Assembly: GCF_900496995.4 (NCBI RefSeq)
Contig: NC_044024.1
Span: 12,402,698 to 12,466,697, forward strand
DNA from: Aquila chrysaetos chrysaetos
Taxonomy: Eukaryota; Chordata; Aves; Accipitriformes; Accipitridae
Length of the DNA stretch: 64,000 nucleotides
Reading direction: 5' to 3'
Both the position numbers and the translations under genes were made by a program. The notes beneath the pieces were generated by a model that ran no database searches, had not been told where the DNA came from, and saw nothing but the letters and a program-made list of their open reading frames with translations. This document shows positions 29,401 to 45,176 of the stretch, piece after piece; position 1 is the stretch's first letter; every line of letters starts with the position of its first letter.

Positions 29401-30232
29401 TTTATTTCCACATTATGGTGTACCAGTGACTTGGAATTTGGTTCCCACTCACTTTAGAAACAAAACCAAAAGAAACTTAACTTGCATATGGGAGAGAAGA
29501 GGGAACTTGTTCCTAGGCAGGATATGGGAAGCCCAGGCAGATGACCAGCTGCAAGCCTGGGAGGCTGGGAGCAGCTTTCAACTCACCAGCAGCCTGCAAA
29601 TCTTCCCTAAACCAGGACCCTTGGGTGTTGGGACTGAGATTCCCAGAGTTTCCAAGCCTTTTACTTGAGAGCAGCCTGCCTGACAGATTGAAGAGGAGCA
29701 AGGGGTTTGTAAGCTCCATTGGAGCATGGAGCCAGAGCAACCAGAGATTTCAGGCTCTCCCCAGACTGGTAGGAGTGATGTAGGGAAGCTGGACAGGACA
29801 CCTAGCAGCAGACACCACTGCTATCTTCCCAAATCTGTCATCTCAGATCACCTTGTGATGAAGCAAAAGTGTCTCTGAGTCTTCCACCAACTCTGGTCCT
29901 GCTGGGGCAGTGCTGAAAAGGCAGCACTGCCCACCGAAGGCAGGGAGAGCAATGGGAAGCTGCTCTTCCCACTTCCCTAATAAACTTACAGCAAAACCAT
30001 AGGAATCTAACCCATCCTGTGAGCCTGAATTGACCACACATTTGCTTGCTGCCCATTTCTGATGATGGTAGGAATTGCATGTATTTTGTGACCAGAAACA
30101 AATTTTTGGTCACATTATCATTAGCAATAATTAATACCACTGTTACTAAAATACTGGAAAACACTAGCCACACAAAGGACTGTTCTTTAGCTCTGTACCC
30201 ACCTCCTTGCAGAGGATGATCAGGGTACTTAC
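26479..30232 (-). other. GABRA3: GABRA3 intron (3.8 kb)
   Basis: Bounded by donor GTAAGT and acceptor CTCCGCAG. It contains a degenerate CR1/L3-like remnant at about 28975-29185. I see no exon or RNA gene in the rest. Confidence 0.85.
28975..29185 (-). mobile_element. Ancient CR1/L3-like LINE remnant
   Basis: The plus strand contains GGCCTTAGTGATGTCTTCTG, then GGCAATGAGTTCTACACTTA, GTGCTGCCTAAGAAGTAACT and TTTTAGTAGTTTTAAATGAT. This recalls the widespread amniote CR1/L3 block (GGCAA.GAGTTCCACAG...TGTGTGAAGAA.TACTTCCTTTTGTTTGTTTTAAA), normally seen as the reverse complement of the element. It is strongly diverged and non-coding. Similarity is judged from memory. Confidence 0.5.
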
Positions 30233-30315
30233 AGCTCCCAAATTTCAGCGGGCAAGCATGCACATCCATTGGGAAGTCCTCCAGGTGCATGGGGCACTCT
30301 GCATGAATCGTTAGC
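30233..30315 (-). CDS. GABRA3: GABRA3 exon encoding the Cys-loop (83 bp)
   Basis: The exon begins with G, completing the Arg of YTMRLTIHAE, encodes 27 whole codons and ends with T of a split Tyr codon. It holds the complete signature Cys-loop of pentameric ligand-gated channels, [15 protein letters not shown], with Cys at codons 7 and 21. The 15-residue loop forms the disulfide at the membrane-facing end of the extracellular domain. The length of 83 bp is the family standard. The donor GTAAGT and the acceptor TTTGTCTTGTAG are good. Confidence 0.97.
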
Positions 30316-31398
30316 CTACAAGACAAAACACAGGGCGTGATCAGAAACACATGGCTGCAGAGGCTCCCACCTGGCCCTTCTGCCACGGCATCTTTGCCCT
30401 GCACCCATCAAAGGCCACAAAGGCCTCAACGTGGTCACTAACCTCTGGGTCTCCGGGCAGAAGGCCATCAGCTGTAGAGAGAACAACAGGCACACAGATC
30501 TGGCAACCTTTCCCATTGTATAAACTCAACCCTATTGACTGAGTTCATCTTTATCCACTCAGTGCAATCAGAAAATCTGCTAAAGCCCAGGACTTCTGTT
30601 TGCTTACGCACTGTGCATAAAGAGCTTATTAATGCCTGGGGCCAGGGGACATCTCATGGACCATGCTGGAAAGCAGAGGGAAAGGGCTTCCAGGGAACAC
30701 AGCTTGATCTTCGCGGTGGTCTGGAAGGAGTCAAGGGCTGGCAGATTGTTCAGTCAGGAAGCCGCAGCACTACTGGGCTTGCTGAACAAAGTCAGTCAGA
30801 GCCCTGAAGTCGCAGGTGCTGCACCAGGGTACAACAAACCCCTGTGCATGGGGGGGCACCTCACCCCACCCCACCTCCCTCAGCTCTTCCCTCACTGGTG
30901 GCACTGCAGAGGATGCTGCGGGCTGATGCAGAACTGCATGTCCTGAGGCTGTTTGGGGGGGTGCAGGACAACTAGTGCATTTTACGCATCCACCAAATCC
31001 CAGCAGGATACCTCATCAGGAAGCAGTTTTGTGAGGGAGGCACAACCGTAAAAGCAGTGTGCTGCAGAACATGGGGCCAGGCATAAAGGGATCTGTTATA
31101 AAAGGCTCTAAAAAAGGTAGCTCTAAGCTTGTGTTCCTTCCTGAAGTACTGCAAAGCCTGCAGCCTAGGAGGGGGAGCCAGGACAGACAGCTTCCCAGGA
31201 GACGTCTAATACAATCTTCTCTGAAGGAACCATTTCCAGAGAAAAAAAGGACCCACTTCTGATGGCTCGGCAAAATAACAAATAAACTGCGACAGGAGCA
31301 ACAGGTGGATGCAAAGGGCAAGTGCACAGACCTAAGGCTGAAGGTGGTTTGTGGAAAACTCAGGTCAATAAGCACAGTGGAAAGCTTCCGTTGAGATA

Positions 31399-31612
31399 TT
31401 TTCTTTCAGCTGGAAAAACGTTAAGTTATTCTTCATAGAAAATATTGAGCCTTAGTCAAATGCAAAACAAACCCTGAAAAAAATAAAGGGTTCAGATTTT
31501 GTTTGCTAAAAGCAAAGAAGAAAAAAAAAAAGAAAGAAAAGAAAAATAAAGGTTTTTTCTTTCAGGTGGACAAACCTTAAATGATTCTACAAAAAAAAAA
31601 AAGGAGGGGGGG
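31399..31612 (+). repeat. Imperfect 34-bp direct repeat in purine-rich DNA
   Basis: TTTTCTTTCAGCTGGAAAAA at 31399 and TTTTCTTTCAGGTGGACAAA at 31555 begin 34-bp segments that match at 29 positions. They are 156 bp apart, with an A/G-rich low-complexity tract between and after them (31511-31550, 31591-31612). The copies suggest an old local duplication. Confidence 0.7.
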
Positions 31613-33104
31613 ACACACTGTTTTTTAAACTTGGCATAAAAAAATTTGGTGGACAAAACCAAGCACTTCACAAATCACTCTAAACCCCCCTGTGGGGGAA
31701 ACAAAGCAGAATCACCATGGTTTGGAGGTGGCAGGCTGTCGCCGGGGCTGCAGCAATGGTGGCTGCAGGCGGCAGATGGTGCTGTGACAGGAGGACACCA
31801 GTGCAAGCGAGGGATGCAGCAGCAGTGAAGTCCTGCACAGCTGCTCCGTTTCGGCTGCGAGAGTGGGCCCGGCTGTGCTGGAAGCCCTCCGCTGGCTGTG
31901 AATTTTGCTCTGCTAGGTGAGGAAATGAACCTCGTGATTTCAGACCCACATCCAGCCTCATCTGCTTCTTTTAGAGGATCTAGAAAAGGTGTCATGCCCG
32001 CGAGAGACAGGCTGAGGCATTAAATGAAGAAGCGGAGGAGCAGAGGTGGAAGCTGCTGTAACTTCGATGGGGCAGGGCTGGGTGGCCAAAACCCTCCTGT
32101 GTGACCTGGAGCCCCTGCAGCACCCACAGCAGGGGTTTAAATTGCAGTTAACCCAGCCTTTGGGCACGTCTGGGAGATGAGGCACGCGACGCCTTTGCAA
32201 CAGTCACTGGGGTCACAGTGCTGCAGAGCAGATTGCACCGTGGGGAAGTCTACGGCTTACTCTTGTATGGAAACGCTGCCCCACAGTGCTTCAGTGGAAC
32301 CTCCCTGCTCCTTAATGCAACAGCAGCACATATGCATTTCTGCTATTTTTCAGTGCCGGGTACCAGTGTCCTGTCTCCACTGGGCACATCCGCCCCACTG
32401 TGCCCCAGGAGCTACCCCACAGAGGGAAAAATACCCTGTAAAAGCAATTCCCACAATCAGGACAGGTCTGGTCCTGATAAACAGCTCTTAGCTATTCAGC
32501 ATCAGCAGGACATGGTCCCTGTACACCCCATGGGGACTACTTGCACTGAAGCCCTGAGGGGCTGGCTGTTGAGTCACCATTCACTGTTGGGTCCCAAGGA
32601 CTCACAGGCCAGCCCTGTGGCTGATGCAACGCTCCATACTCTGGCCAGGTTAATCACAGCAAGTTTATTGGGTCTATGTAGGCTGACTCCACCTCCAGTA
32701 GAGCAGGCCAGTGGATACTTACAGAGAAGTACAAAACCTGGGTGAATTCAGAGCAAACCACACCTTGCTGTTGTCTCCCAGCAGCCCGTGGCTTACAGCT
32801 TCCACTGTTCAGAGGCTGTATCCAGGCGATTGAGTGCACCAGAGACCAAGGACCTTTTCTACAATGAGTCTGCCAATCCTTTCTGAATCCATGTGTATGT
32901 CCTGTAGTAATCATTCTACTGACAAAGAGGTGGCGATGACTGTCCTTCTTGCATTATGTCTAGCCCCAGCTTGGCTTTCTCAGCCAATCCGAGAACCACT
33001 GTGTGGCCAATGTAACTTCCTTGGAAACAAATCACTCTTTCTGACTTGCTGATCTCTTCTTCACACCTGAACTGAATGTTCTCCACAAGAGAGAAGAAGG
33101 CCTG

Positions 33105-33170
33105 ATCTTTAGGACTTCAACCAAGGTTCACTGAAGTCAATGGAAAGACCGACAGTGATTTTGACAAGCC
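33105..33170. repeat. Possible ancient amniote interspersed repeat
   Basis: Contains TTCACTGAAGTCAATGGAAA, which resembles a motif found in very old amniote repeats (CACTGAAGTCAATGGGA). Flanking similarity is weak and the family cannot be named from sequence alone. Confidence 0.35.
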
Positions 33171-36100
33171 TACAAGCACATCGTTGGAATGATTTTCTTC
33201 TGGACACTCAAAGGCCACCATGAACAAATTCCTCATTTGCTCTGATGCCTCTCTTTTGTAATCTTGATGAAGATTAGGATTTCAAGAAGCAGGTGTGAAA
33301 ACCTGGCAGCAAGGTGTGGACTCAACAGTGTTGCTCCTCCTGTTCTGTTTCTTTTGTGATGCTTTCTTCTGTCAGCTCAAAATTCACTTGGGGTGCTTCA
33401 TGGTTGACAAGCTTTACAAGCATGTCCTCACGGATCTTACCATTCAATTCTTTCTGTGTCCTTTCCAACTGCAATGGACTTTTTGCTTCTAATATTTGTC
33501 ACTGTCACCTGTGTAAAGGAAATGTTGAAGCATTTCCCCTGTCTCCCTCAGCACGCCACACAAGACTTTTCCTTTTTACCTTCCTATTCCTTCGTTGGCT
33601 TCACTAATTACTTTATTATTTCAAAAGGCTCTTAGCTGGGTGTTCCCAAAGTCGGCTTTTCCAAAGGACCTCTCCTCTGATCAGTGCTTTCCTTCTGATG
33701 TATCCCGAACTCCTCCAAAAAAACAGAAAGGCCTTTTTCATCCACTGTACTGTTTGCAAGTCTTGGCTGTGATCAACAGCTACTATGAATAAGGCTGAAC
33801 AACTCAAAAGACTGCAGATTGTGGTTCTGGTGGTTGAGTGCCATTTAGAGCAGCCAGAAAGAGCCTCAGAGGGGGCCAGGATGGCAGCAGAGACCAGCTG
33901 GGCACAAGCTGGCCTTGGCCATACCCTCCTGCCCTCTCCAGGCCATGGCCAACAAGAGCAAGTGTTGTCAAGGGAAGGAGACAACTTTATACAGATGCTG
34001 GATGACTCCATAGGTGTGTGGGAATGCAGCAGTCACACTTTAAATCTAAAGTGTTTTATTAGCTGAGCCAGTAAATACCACCACAGTAAATCCATCAACA
34101 AACCACTGAAAAAGCAACCTAACCTGCCACTTCTCCACATACAAATGAAGGAGCTTTTATGTCTCCTGAAATTAAATAAAAAAGAAAATGCCGTATCATT
34201 CCAGCGAGATGGTTCAGCAACTTCAGCCAGCCAGAAGTCAGCATGTTCACAGATAACACACGAAGGCAGTCAGTTTCCCTGTCGAAGGGGGAAGCAATAC
34301 AGGCATTCCCACTTCCAGGTGTTCTCCCTTGCCTGAAACCTCTTTGCTTTGCCCCCGCACATGCTGGGGTGTGCTGGCTCCCCAAGAGGCTCTCCCCACA
34401 ACCAGAGTGCATGCACTGCTGCTCGCCCCGCTGCCCCCCCGCATCCTTCGGCCATCTTTCACCCCCCTCCTGCAGCCTCTCTTGCACACGCTCATCTTTC
34501 AGAGTGCTAATTAGAAGAGGTATTTAGGTAAGCTGTGGAATCAATCACCGCTCAGGAGAGTGCCCACATTCCCCTTCTGCTCCAACCCCCCCGCCGCTGG
34601 CCTTCCCTGCCACCTCCTGTTGCCGGCAAAGGACTCCTCAGCACCATATGCTTTGCCTAATGAAACGTCAAAATGTCAAACTAAGAGGAATGTATCTCGC
34701 TTCCCAGACAATTACCACTGCCTCTGCAGCATTTGGGTAAAAGAGCCTGTTCATCTCATCTTCATCTCATTCTCATCTTTGCCCCTTACCATGTGCAAGG
34801 GAGCTTGTGGCCAGCTAGCCACAGAGGTTTGCTTCATTGCTCCAATGCCCTGTTCAGGTCCAGACATCTGAGCCCTGAAATGTCATTATAAAGCCTAAAC
34901 AGCATGTGAAAAATAGCCAAGCTGCCAGCAATCACATAATCCAGCTGTTGTATCCTTTGGCTCATCTGTCCCAGGCGCTAGCAATAACTTACGCAGAACT
35001 GTCTTGAAATCAAACCCCAAACTCCTCGTGTTTTCTTTTCACTTTGCTGGCACAATGGCAGCAAAAGTGGAACATCCGGGAGAGAAACCATGTTTTTCTC
35101 TTTAAAGTCATGGGAAGTCCTTTGAACTGCTCAACACAATGGCAAGAAGCGTGAATCAGGCTAAACATACCTCTCCCAGGGCTGACGGTACAACAAACCA
35201 CTTCAGCTTCGTTCTCATGGTTACCAGGAGCTTAGCGAAGCCTTTGATGTGTCATTAGAGCCCCTGTCATTACCTGCGTCGTGCTGCAGGATGAGGGAGA
35301 GTCTCAGTCCAATTTCTGGGACGCAAATGTAATAATCCCTTGGTGTATGTGTGGTACAAAAACATGACAGCACCCTGCACAGCAGAACCAACTTTGTTTA
35401 TGCCAGGGATATTGCTTGAGTTTTGTCCTGATTTCTCCTCTAGGAGATTCATTAATAACCACAGTCAGGCCGAATAGTGTTTACGGTTTAGGCTGTGTGA
35501 GAATCTAGGTTAGGTTTAATTGCTGGGGTTTGAGCTTGAAAGCCAAATTGCTTCTAGGATCCTTGTGCTGGATCTGAAAGCACTGAATTCACTTTGCATC
35601 TTCTCCCAGCCCCTGGAGATTTCAGCCCATGATGGCAGAAATGCAGCGAGATAAGGTGATCTCTGAAGATTTCTTCCTCCTGGGACAGCTTCCTTACAAA
35701 AGTCTGCCTTCACAAAACCAAGCCTGGAAAACATGATTTCTACCTTTGGATCCATTCTGGAATCTGTAAGGCAGGGAAAAGCAGGCTGTGCAAACCTCAC
35801 CTCATCTATTCATCTGCTTGCAGATATTTAGCAGTCTAGCTTTGATCTGCTTGGGTCCATTTATGCTGTTGTCTAGGATCATCCCTGACATGGGATGCAG
35901 TCAAATAGTTTCCAGTCCATACTACCCAGAGGAGCTGGTGCTGGCATGTCCCAGCTGCTGCTCTTGCAGAAAGGAAAATGATGGTTGCACCTCCATTGTG
36001 TGGAAGGGTTCTGCAAGCTCCAGCCTACAGCTCCCAGAAGTTGCCCAGGGGTTCAAAAAAACAGGCAGTAAAAAAAACACAAAGCCTTTGCTGGAAGAGA

Positions 36101-37654
36101 CATTGTGAAGCTCTGTGATTTCAAAAAGCAGCCTGGGAAGCTCAAACCCCTGAGCATGCCCCATTAGGTACAAGACTTGTTATCTGGGGTTCAACTGCCC
36201 TGGTAGGACTGCACGTGTCCTGGGTGCCTTTGTACTCAGCTTTCCCTCCTGTTCTGCCTCTGCCTCACCCAGGAGTTCACTGACCCTCCTTCCCACATGC
36301 TCGTCCACTGCTGCTGACTTTCCATTGTCTTTAGCAATACAGGTCCTTGAGGCAGTCTTTGGGCATGCAGCTGAATGTGTCAGCCTGGCATTAAAGAAAA
36401 CATCCTTTAAGTGCGTAACTTGAGCACATATTGACTGGGAACCACTCTGACAATAACCACAAAGCCTCAACATGCCACTCTGACATTCCCTGTGAAGAGA
36501 AGGAGAGCTCTTTAAAGCCTGGATTCACAAAGTTGAATCCCATCGGCACACCATTAAGCTTTCACTATTTTCATATACTTCAAGGCCAGGAAGAACCAGA
36601 ACATTATCTATGTGCCCCATACAATTCGAGCCAGAGAGTACATCCAGAGATTGCTGCAGCAGTTGAGTTTTCATCTGTACCTTATGTAAATCCATGCACA
36701 ATTCCCAGTTTGTTTTACTCAGGTCTGACACCAGAGCTTTGAGGCCCTACCTGGGCTTTTGTGAACTACTTGGATCTTGTAGGGGCTCCACAAACAAGCC
36801 TGCAGAGGCAGGGCTACATAATAAAACTGTGTTCCCCATGCCCTCTAAGGTATCCAGAGTAGCAGGGAAGAGGCAGAGGGATCAGTAATCCTGTCCCTTC
36901 CTCAGTAGCCAGAAGGAGGTGAATAGAGAAATGCAATTTTGTGCTGCGGTCACAAAGGCCATCTTGTCACGCAGGTGCTAAGGCCTGAGTCAGTGATCAG
37001 ATGTTTGCACTGTGATGTTGCACTGACCCATGAGGAGGCTGTGCTGCGACTAAAGGAAATCTCTGGACGCTCAGCTACAGCTGTTGTGTGACTTGTTGAA
37101 GCTCAGGTCAGTGATAAAGAGGCTCTCTCCAGGAGCTATAAATATTGTCACACAGGTGTAATTTTGCTGGATGCATGTGTCAGAGTTGCTGTTCCACCAG
37201 AGCAACTTCATCTATAAATGTATGCCTTGACTAAGAGAAGTTGGCTTTCACAGCAGGATAAATAGCAAGAGACATGCCCCTAATTGCACATCAGCAGAAC
37301 TGATCCCTCAAGGATATTGGCTGGTACAAGGTAAAGGAGTAGGATATGTCTCAGGAGTCAAACTGCATGGCAATCTACCAGTCTAGACAGAGCTTGCAAG
37401 GGATCACTTGGGCAGTCCTGCCAGTCCAGGGGAAATCTGGTGGAGGTCCAAACCCACTCCCTAGTCAGTAGGACAGAATGTGCCTCTTCGGGATGTGCAC
37501 TTTGCTGGATGTCAGCTCTGTGGGGCTGAGATTGGCTTCATGGTCCTGCTCCTTCCTTTGAGAAGGACACATGTGCATGCCCCTGTGCGGGGGGGGACAA
37601 CAGTGAATGTGTCACTTGGATATAAAACATGAGTCTCCTTCCAGCCCTTTCCTG

Positions 37655-37800
37655 GGAGGAGGTTTCAAAGCACTTAACAAGGGAGGGTAATACCATCATC
37701 ATCATTTTACAGGGGAATTGAGGTGTGCGTGCCTATGAGTGGCAGAGCCAGGTAGGACTTGGTGTCTGAGCCTCAGCCTGAAGCACAGTCCTGGACCATG
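37655..37800 (-). mobile_element. MIR/CORE-SINE-like remnant
   Basis: The plus strand shows CAAAGCACTTAACA, then CATCATCATTTTACAGGGGA, then GAGTGGCAGAGCCAGG and TCCTGGACCATGCAG. This order matches the reverse complement of MIR-type SINEs (CCCATTTTACAGATGAGGAAACTGAGG ... AGTGGCAGAGCC.GGA ... GTGCTC) with a short internal deletion. It is a very old non-coding tRNA-derived SINE fragment. Confidence 0.55.
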
Positions 37801-40103
37801 CAGTCTGTGCCCTTGCATTTTCCTTCCTGAGCCTCACTCAGAAGACCCTCTGTGGCCCTGAGCAGACATTTCCTTCAGCAGCAGTGAGAAGGGCAATCAT
37901 CAGATGCACCAGGACAGACATACCATCCTTGATAAGTTGAACTGCAAACCCAGAGCTCTGCTTCACCCCTGACACACTGTCCCAGGCAGTGGGCAGTGCT
38001 TTCCAGGTGGCCATCTGGCCAGCTCTAACCACATCTCCAGCATCAGGCTGGTCCAATACTGCCCAGAGCCTCACCAGGATAGCTTCACACACATCTGCAC
38101 AGCAGCAGTCTGTACTGGGTAAGGAAAAGATCTCCATGCACTACGGCTCCTGGTACTGTGCAATACAACACATGACAAAGGGCCTCACATCCAACCCTCG
38201 ACCTTTGGGTATCTCTGAGTGGGCTCTTCACCTCTTACAAAGCCTTAGAGGTACATTTAAGGGGGGCAGGAGCACACGCAAAGGGAGGTCCAGACTGTCA
38301 TTCATTCCCCGCTTCTTTGGGAGACAGCTAAACTGAAGGATGTGTTGAATTTATTTAAAAAGTCCCATGACTCCATTTTCTTCAAGAAGCTCATTCCCAA
38401 GAGCCTCGTGATGCTGCCATCCTGGCACCTGCCCAGCCCTAAACGGAAAAGTAAATCCAATACTTTCTCAGTCACACAAAACCTGCTGAAGCTAATGGCT
38501 GTTTGCTGAATAAAGAAGAAGTGAAATGATATAAAAGCCCTGAAATTGAGTCCTTTTTTTGCTGTCTTATGCCAGTAGCTCCTCTAATACTTTACAGTCA
38601 GACAATGATACAAACGGGGCGGGGGGGAGTGTTAGTCATCCACATGCAGGTCAGAGAGCCGGGAGCAGAACCCAGCCCTTAAGCCAAGTTGGGCTTCTCC
38701 CTTCATTTACCCCATCTGCCTCAGTAACGTGAGATCACTGATGTGTGGAGACCTAAACCCCCAGGGCACTGGCAGGATTAGCTCATATTTGAGAACTGCT
38801 GCACAAAAGCAGAGCATTGTTTATCAATGTAGGCTGTAAAACTTGCTGACACTATGTAGATTCACAGCCAGCTTAACTATGAAGAGATGAAATTCTGTCT
38901 GGTTCTCAAAAAACAGAGGTGAAAGTGCAGCATCACAGCACACAGAATCCACTATGAAGCCTGTTATTAGTTAGGATCAGCTTGAAGATGGAGGCAGAGA
39001 AAATAATTTTTGAAAGCAAAGATTTATACCTTTCCAAAACCAACTTAACACCTTTCTTGTCCATCTATGAGTAGCTTGTTGTTTCATTTATAAGCCCATT
39101 TACCCCAGAAGGCAAATTAGTAGATCAACCCCAGGTGGCAAACATTATTTATGTGGGTGAATAGCTTACAAGCATACAGGAATATCTGAATAGTTCCAGA
39201 ACAAACATGCAATTAACCCAAAGGCATTTCTCTTCATGCTCTCCACCTGTTGCAGCTTAGTGATAAATGTATGTACCAGGGCTGTTCTTGAGAAATCCAG
39301 AGAAGATGACTGCCGAAGCATGGTTCCCCAACAGCAACTCATGTTTTAGAAGGAAGGCCCCAGTTGCTGGACCTCACAGTGGGGTTGCACAGGTGGTATC
39401 ACTGCCTGAGGTCTCATGCTGCAGGGCTGCCTCATGTTCAGGGCTCGCATTGAGAGCTCAGCTGGGGACAACCCGGGCTGGGTTAAACTGAGAACTTCCA
39501 ATGGCCTCTCCAAACCTGGCACCTCCAAAGCACAGTTTTTAATAAGCTGGTGATTTTTTTTCCTAATGATTACACAGATTTGGATTTTTGATTCCATGAA
39601 GTAGGAAAAGAAACCCCATTGTTCTCACAAGCAAGCTTGGGCTCATTAGAAGTTTCAAACAGCTCCGGTGTAACATGCTGAACAAATTTAGATCTGTTCT
39701 CAAGCTGCTGGAGAATAACAAATTCTCCTATCCCAGTATTCCCCTACCAATACTGGAAACCTGACTTCATATCCCATCAGAGATCAGGAACAAAAATAAG
39801 TCGGGTGGCACACCAACTCCACAAACTATAGATCCCAACACTTCTACCTCATCACGTAAAAGAAAAAAATCAACATGAATGATGAGAAAAAAGCTACCTG
39901 TAAAAATGTGCTTAAGTTGAGGATCAGTGATGCTGCCTAGGTAGGAAACAAGGATAGCAGGGAAAGCAGCAGGATAAGACTCAAATGTGCTAACAGTCAG
40001 TGGAAGTCTACACAAACCCTGCTGTAACATACCTTGAGGTCCCATCCTTGCCTGCCTGTGTATAGGGACCTGGAAGACCCTGGCCCAGGAGACCCAAACT
40101 TAC

Positions 40104-40324
40104 CTCATGGTGTACAGGAGGGTGCCATTGTCCACCAGGCGCAGCAGCTTGTTGGGTGTTGTCATGTTATGGGCAACAGATTTCTTCCCGTTGTGGAAGA
40201 AGGTATCAGGAGTCCAGATCTTACTGGCCAGCAGGTTGTTCAGGGGAAGTATTTTCATGGGACCGTCAAATTTCAGCCTTTCATCTCTCCAGGATTGCCG
40301 GAAAAAGACATCAATAGTGTATTC
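40104..40324 (-). CDS. GABRA3: GABRA3 exon with principal ligand-binding segment (221 bp)
   Basis: The exon encodes 73 codons plus AG of a split Arg, starting in phase 0 at [10 protein letters not shown]. It continues through [35 protein letters not shown] and [16 protein letters not shown]. The Phe-Phe-His of [10 protein letters not shown] contains the histidine (codon 44, CAC at 40193-40195) that makes alpha-1, -2, -3 and -5 receptors sensitive to classical benzodiazepines; alpha-4 and -6 carry Arg. The region forms strands of the extracellular domain at the alpha/gamma and beta/alpha interfaces. The size of 221 bp is canonical. The donor is GTAAGT. The acceptor, CTCCACAAAG, follows a pyrimidine tract. 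Confidence 0.97.
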
Positions 40325-44281
<3,957 letters not shown>

Positions 44282-45082
44282 TTAGAGAACTGAATTTGCT
44301 TGTATAGGGAAGGGTTTGGGGTTTGTTATGTGGTGGTTTTTCCTGCCAGGCGCCTCCCTGGCGAGCCCTCAGCAAGCCGGCATCATGCTCTCTGCTGTGC
44401 CCTGAACAATGGCCGATTTTATCACTCGTAATTGGTCAAATTAATCTCTGATGTAATTCTGCTACTTTCCACACTTACACCAAGGATGAATATGTCCCAC
44501 ACAGCCAGACAATGTGTATTTACGAAATGTATGCAGCTACACGATACATAATGTGGTACAGATCCACACGTTTTCAGTACAGAGGTAAGCCCTGATGCTT
44601 TGAAACTCCTTTTAATCTGAAATCCCTTTGTGTCTCCCAGCCTGATAAACAGCCTAGCAATGTTCCACCAGTTTTAGGAAACCCTGGGTTTGTTACAGCT
44701 TCAGGCTTATCTGTATGTAAAAAGAATCAATATTCCAATTGCCTTTTACTGCCATTGTGTTTGCTGTTCTCCTAAGTGCCTCGCTCCTGGTGAGAGGCTG
44801 CTCTTGCAAAGCTGCTGCTCGCCTGCATCACACGCTCCCCTGCATCCCAGGCTGCGACACCCTCGTGGATGCTGAACAGCAGCCTCACTGCCCCAGCAGA
44901 ACCACAGAGCCCAGTTCCTGTCCCGAGTGCTAAAACCCAGGGGCAATCTTAATCACATGCCTTCAGGTAAAGATAAACTGAAGTGCTTTGCAGAACACAG
45001 CCACAAGCACATGTGCCAAACAGCACATACAGCTCTCATTCTTGACTTAATTACGATTTCGGCATGTTTCCTAATTGAAATC

Positions 45083-45176
45083 TCTGCTGCTGTCCCATTT
45101 TGCAGGGAAATCAAGGCATAGTGATTTGCCAGATTCATGGTCCTACGCTCTGCCCACTGGGTTGTACTGAAAAAAT
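45083..45176 (-). mobile_element. MIR-like SINE remnant
   Basis: The plus strand reads GTCCCATTTTGCAGGGAAAT, CAAGGCATAGTGATTTGCC, then CTCTGCCCACTGGGTTGTAC. This resembles the reverse complement of MIR-type SINEs (CCCATTTTACAGGGAAACTGAGGCA...GTGACTTGCC ... GCTCTGTCCACT) with an internal deletion. It is non-coding and old. Confidence 0.55.

Larger units (their letters stand above)
30316..40103 (-). other. GABRA3: GABRA3 intron (9.8 kb)
   Basis: The longest complete intron here. It contains an imperfect 34-bp direct repeat in purine-rich DNA (31399-31612), a possible ancient repeat near 33110 and a MIR-like remnant near 37660-37800. I see no exon in either orientation; the many short open frames overlap each other and lack family resemblance. 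Confidence 0.8.
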
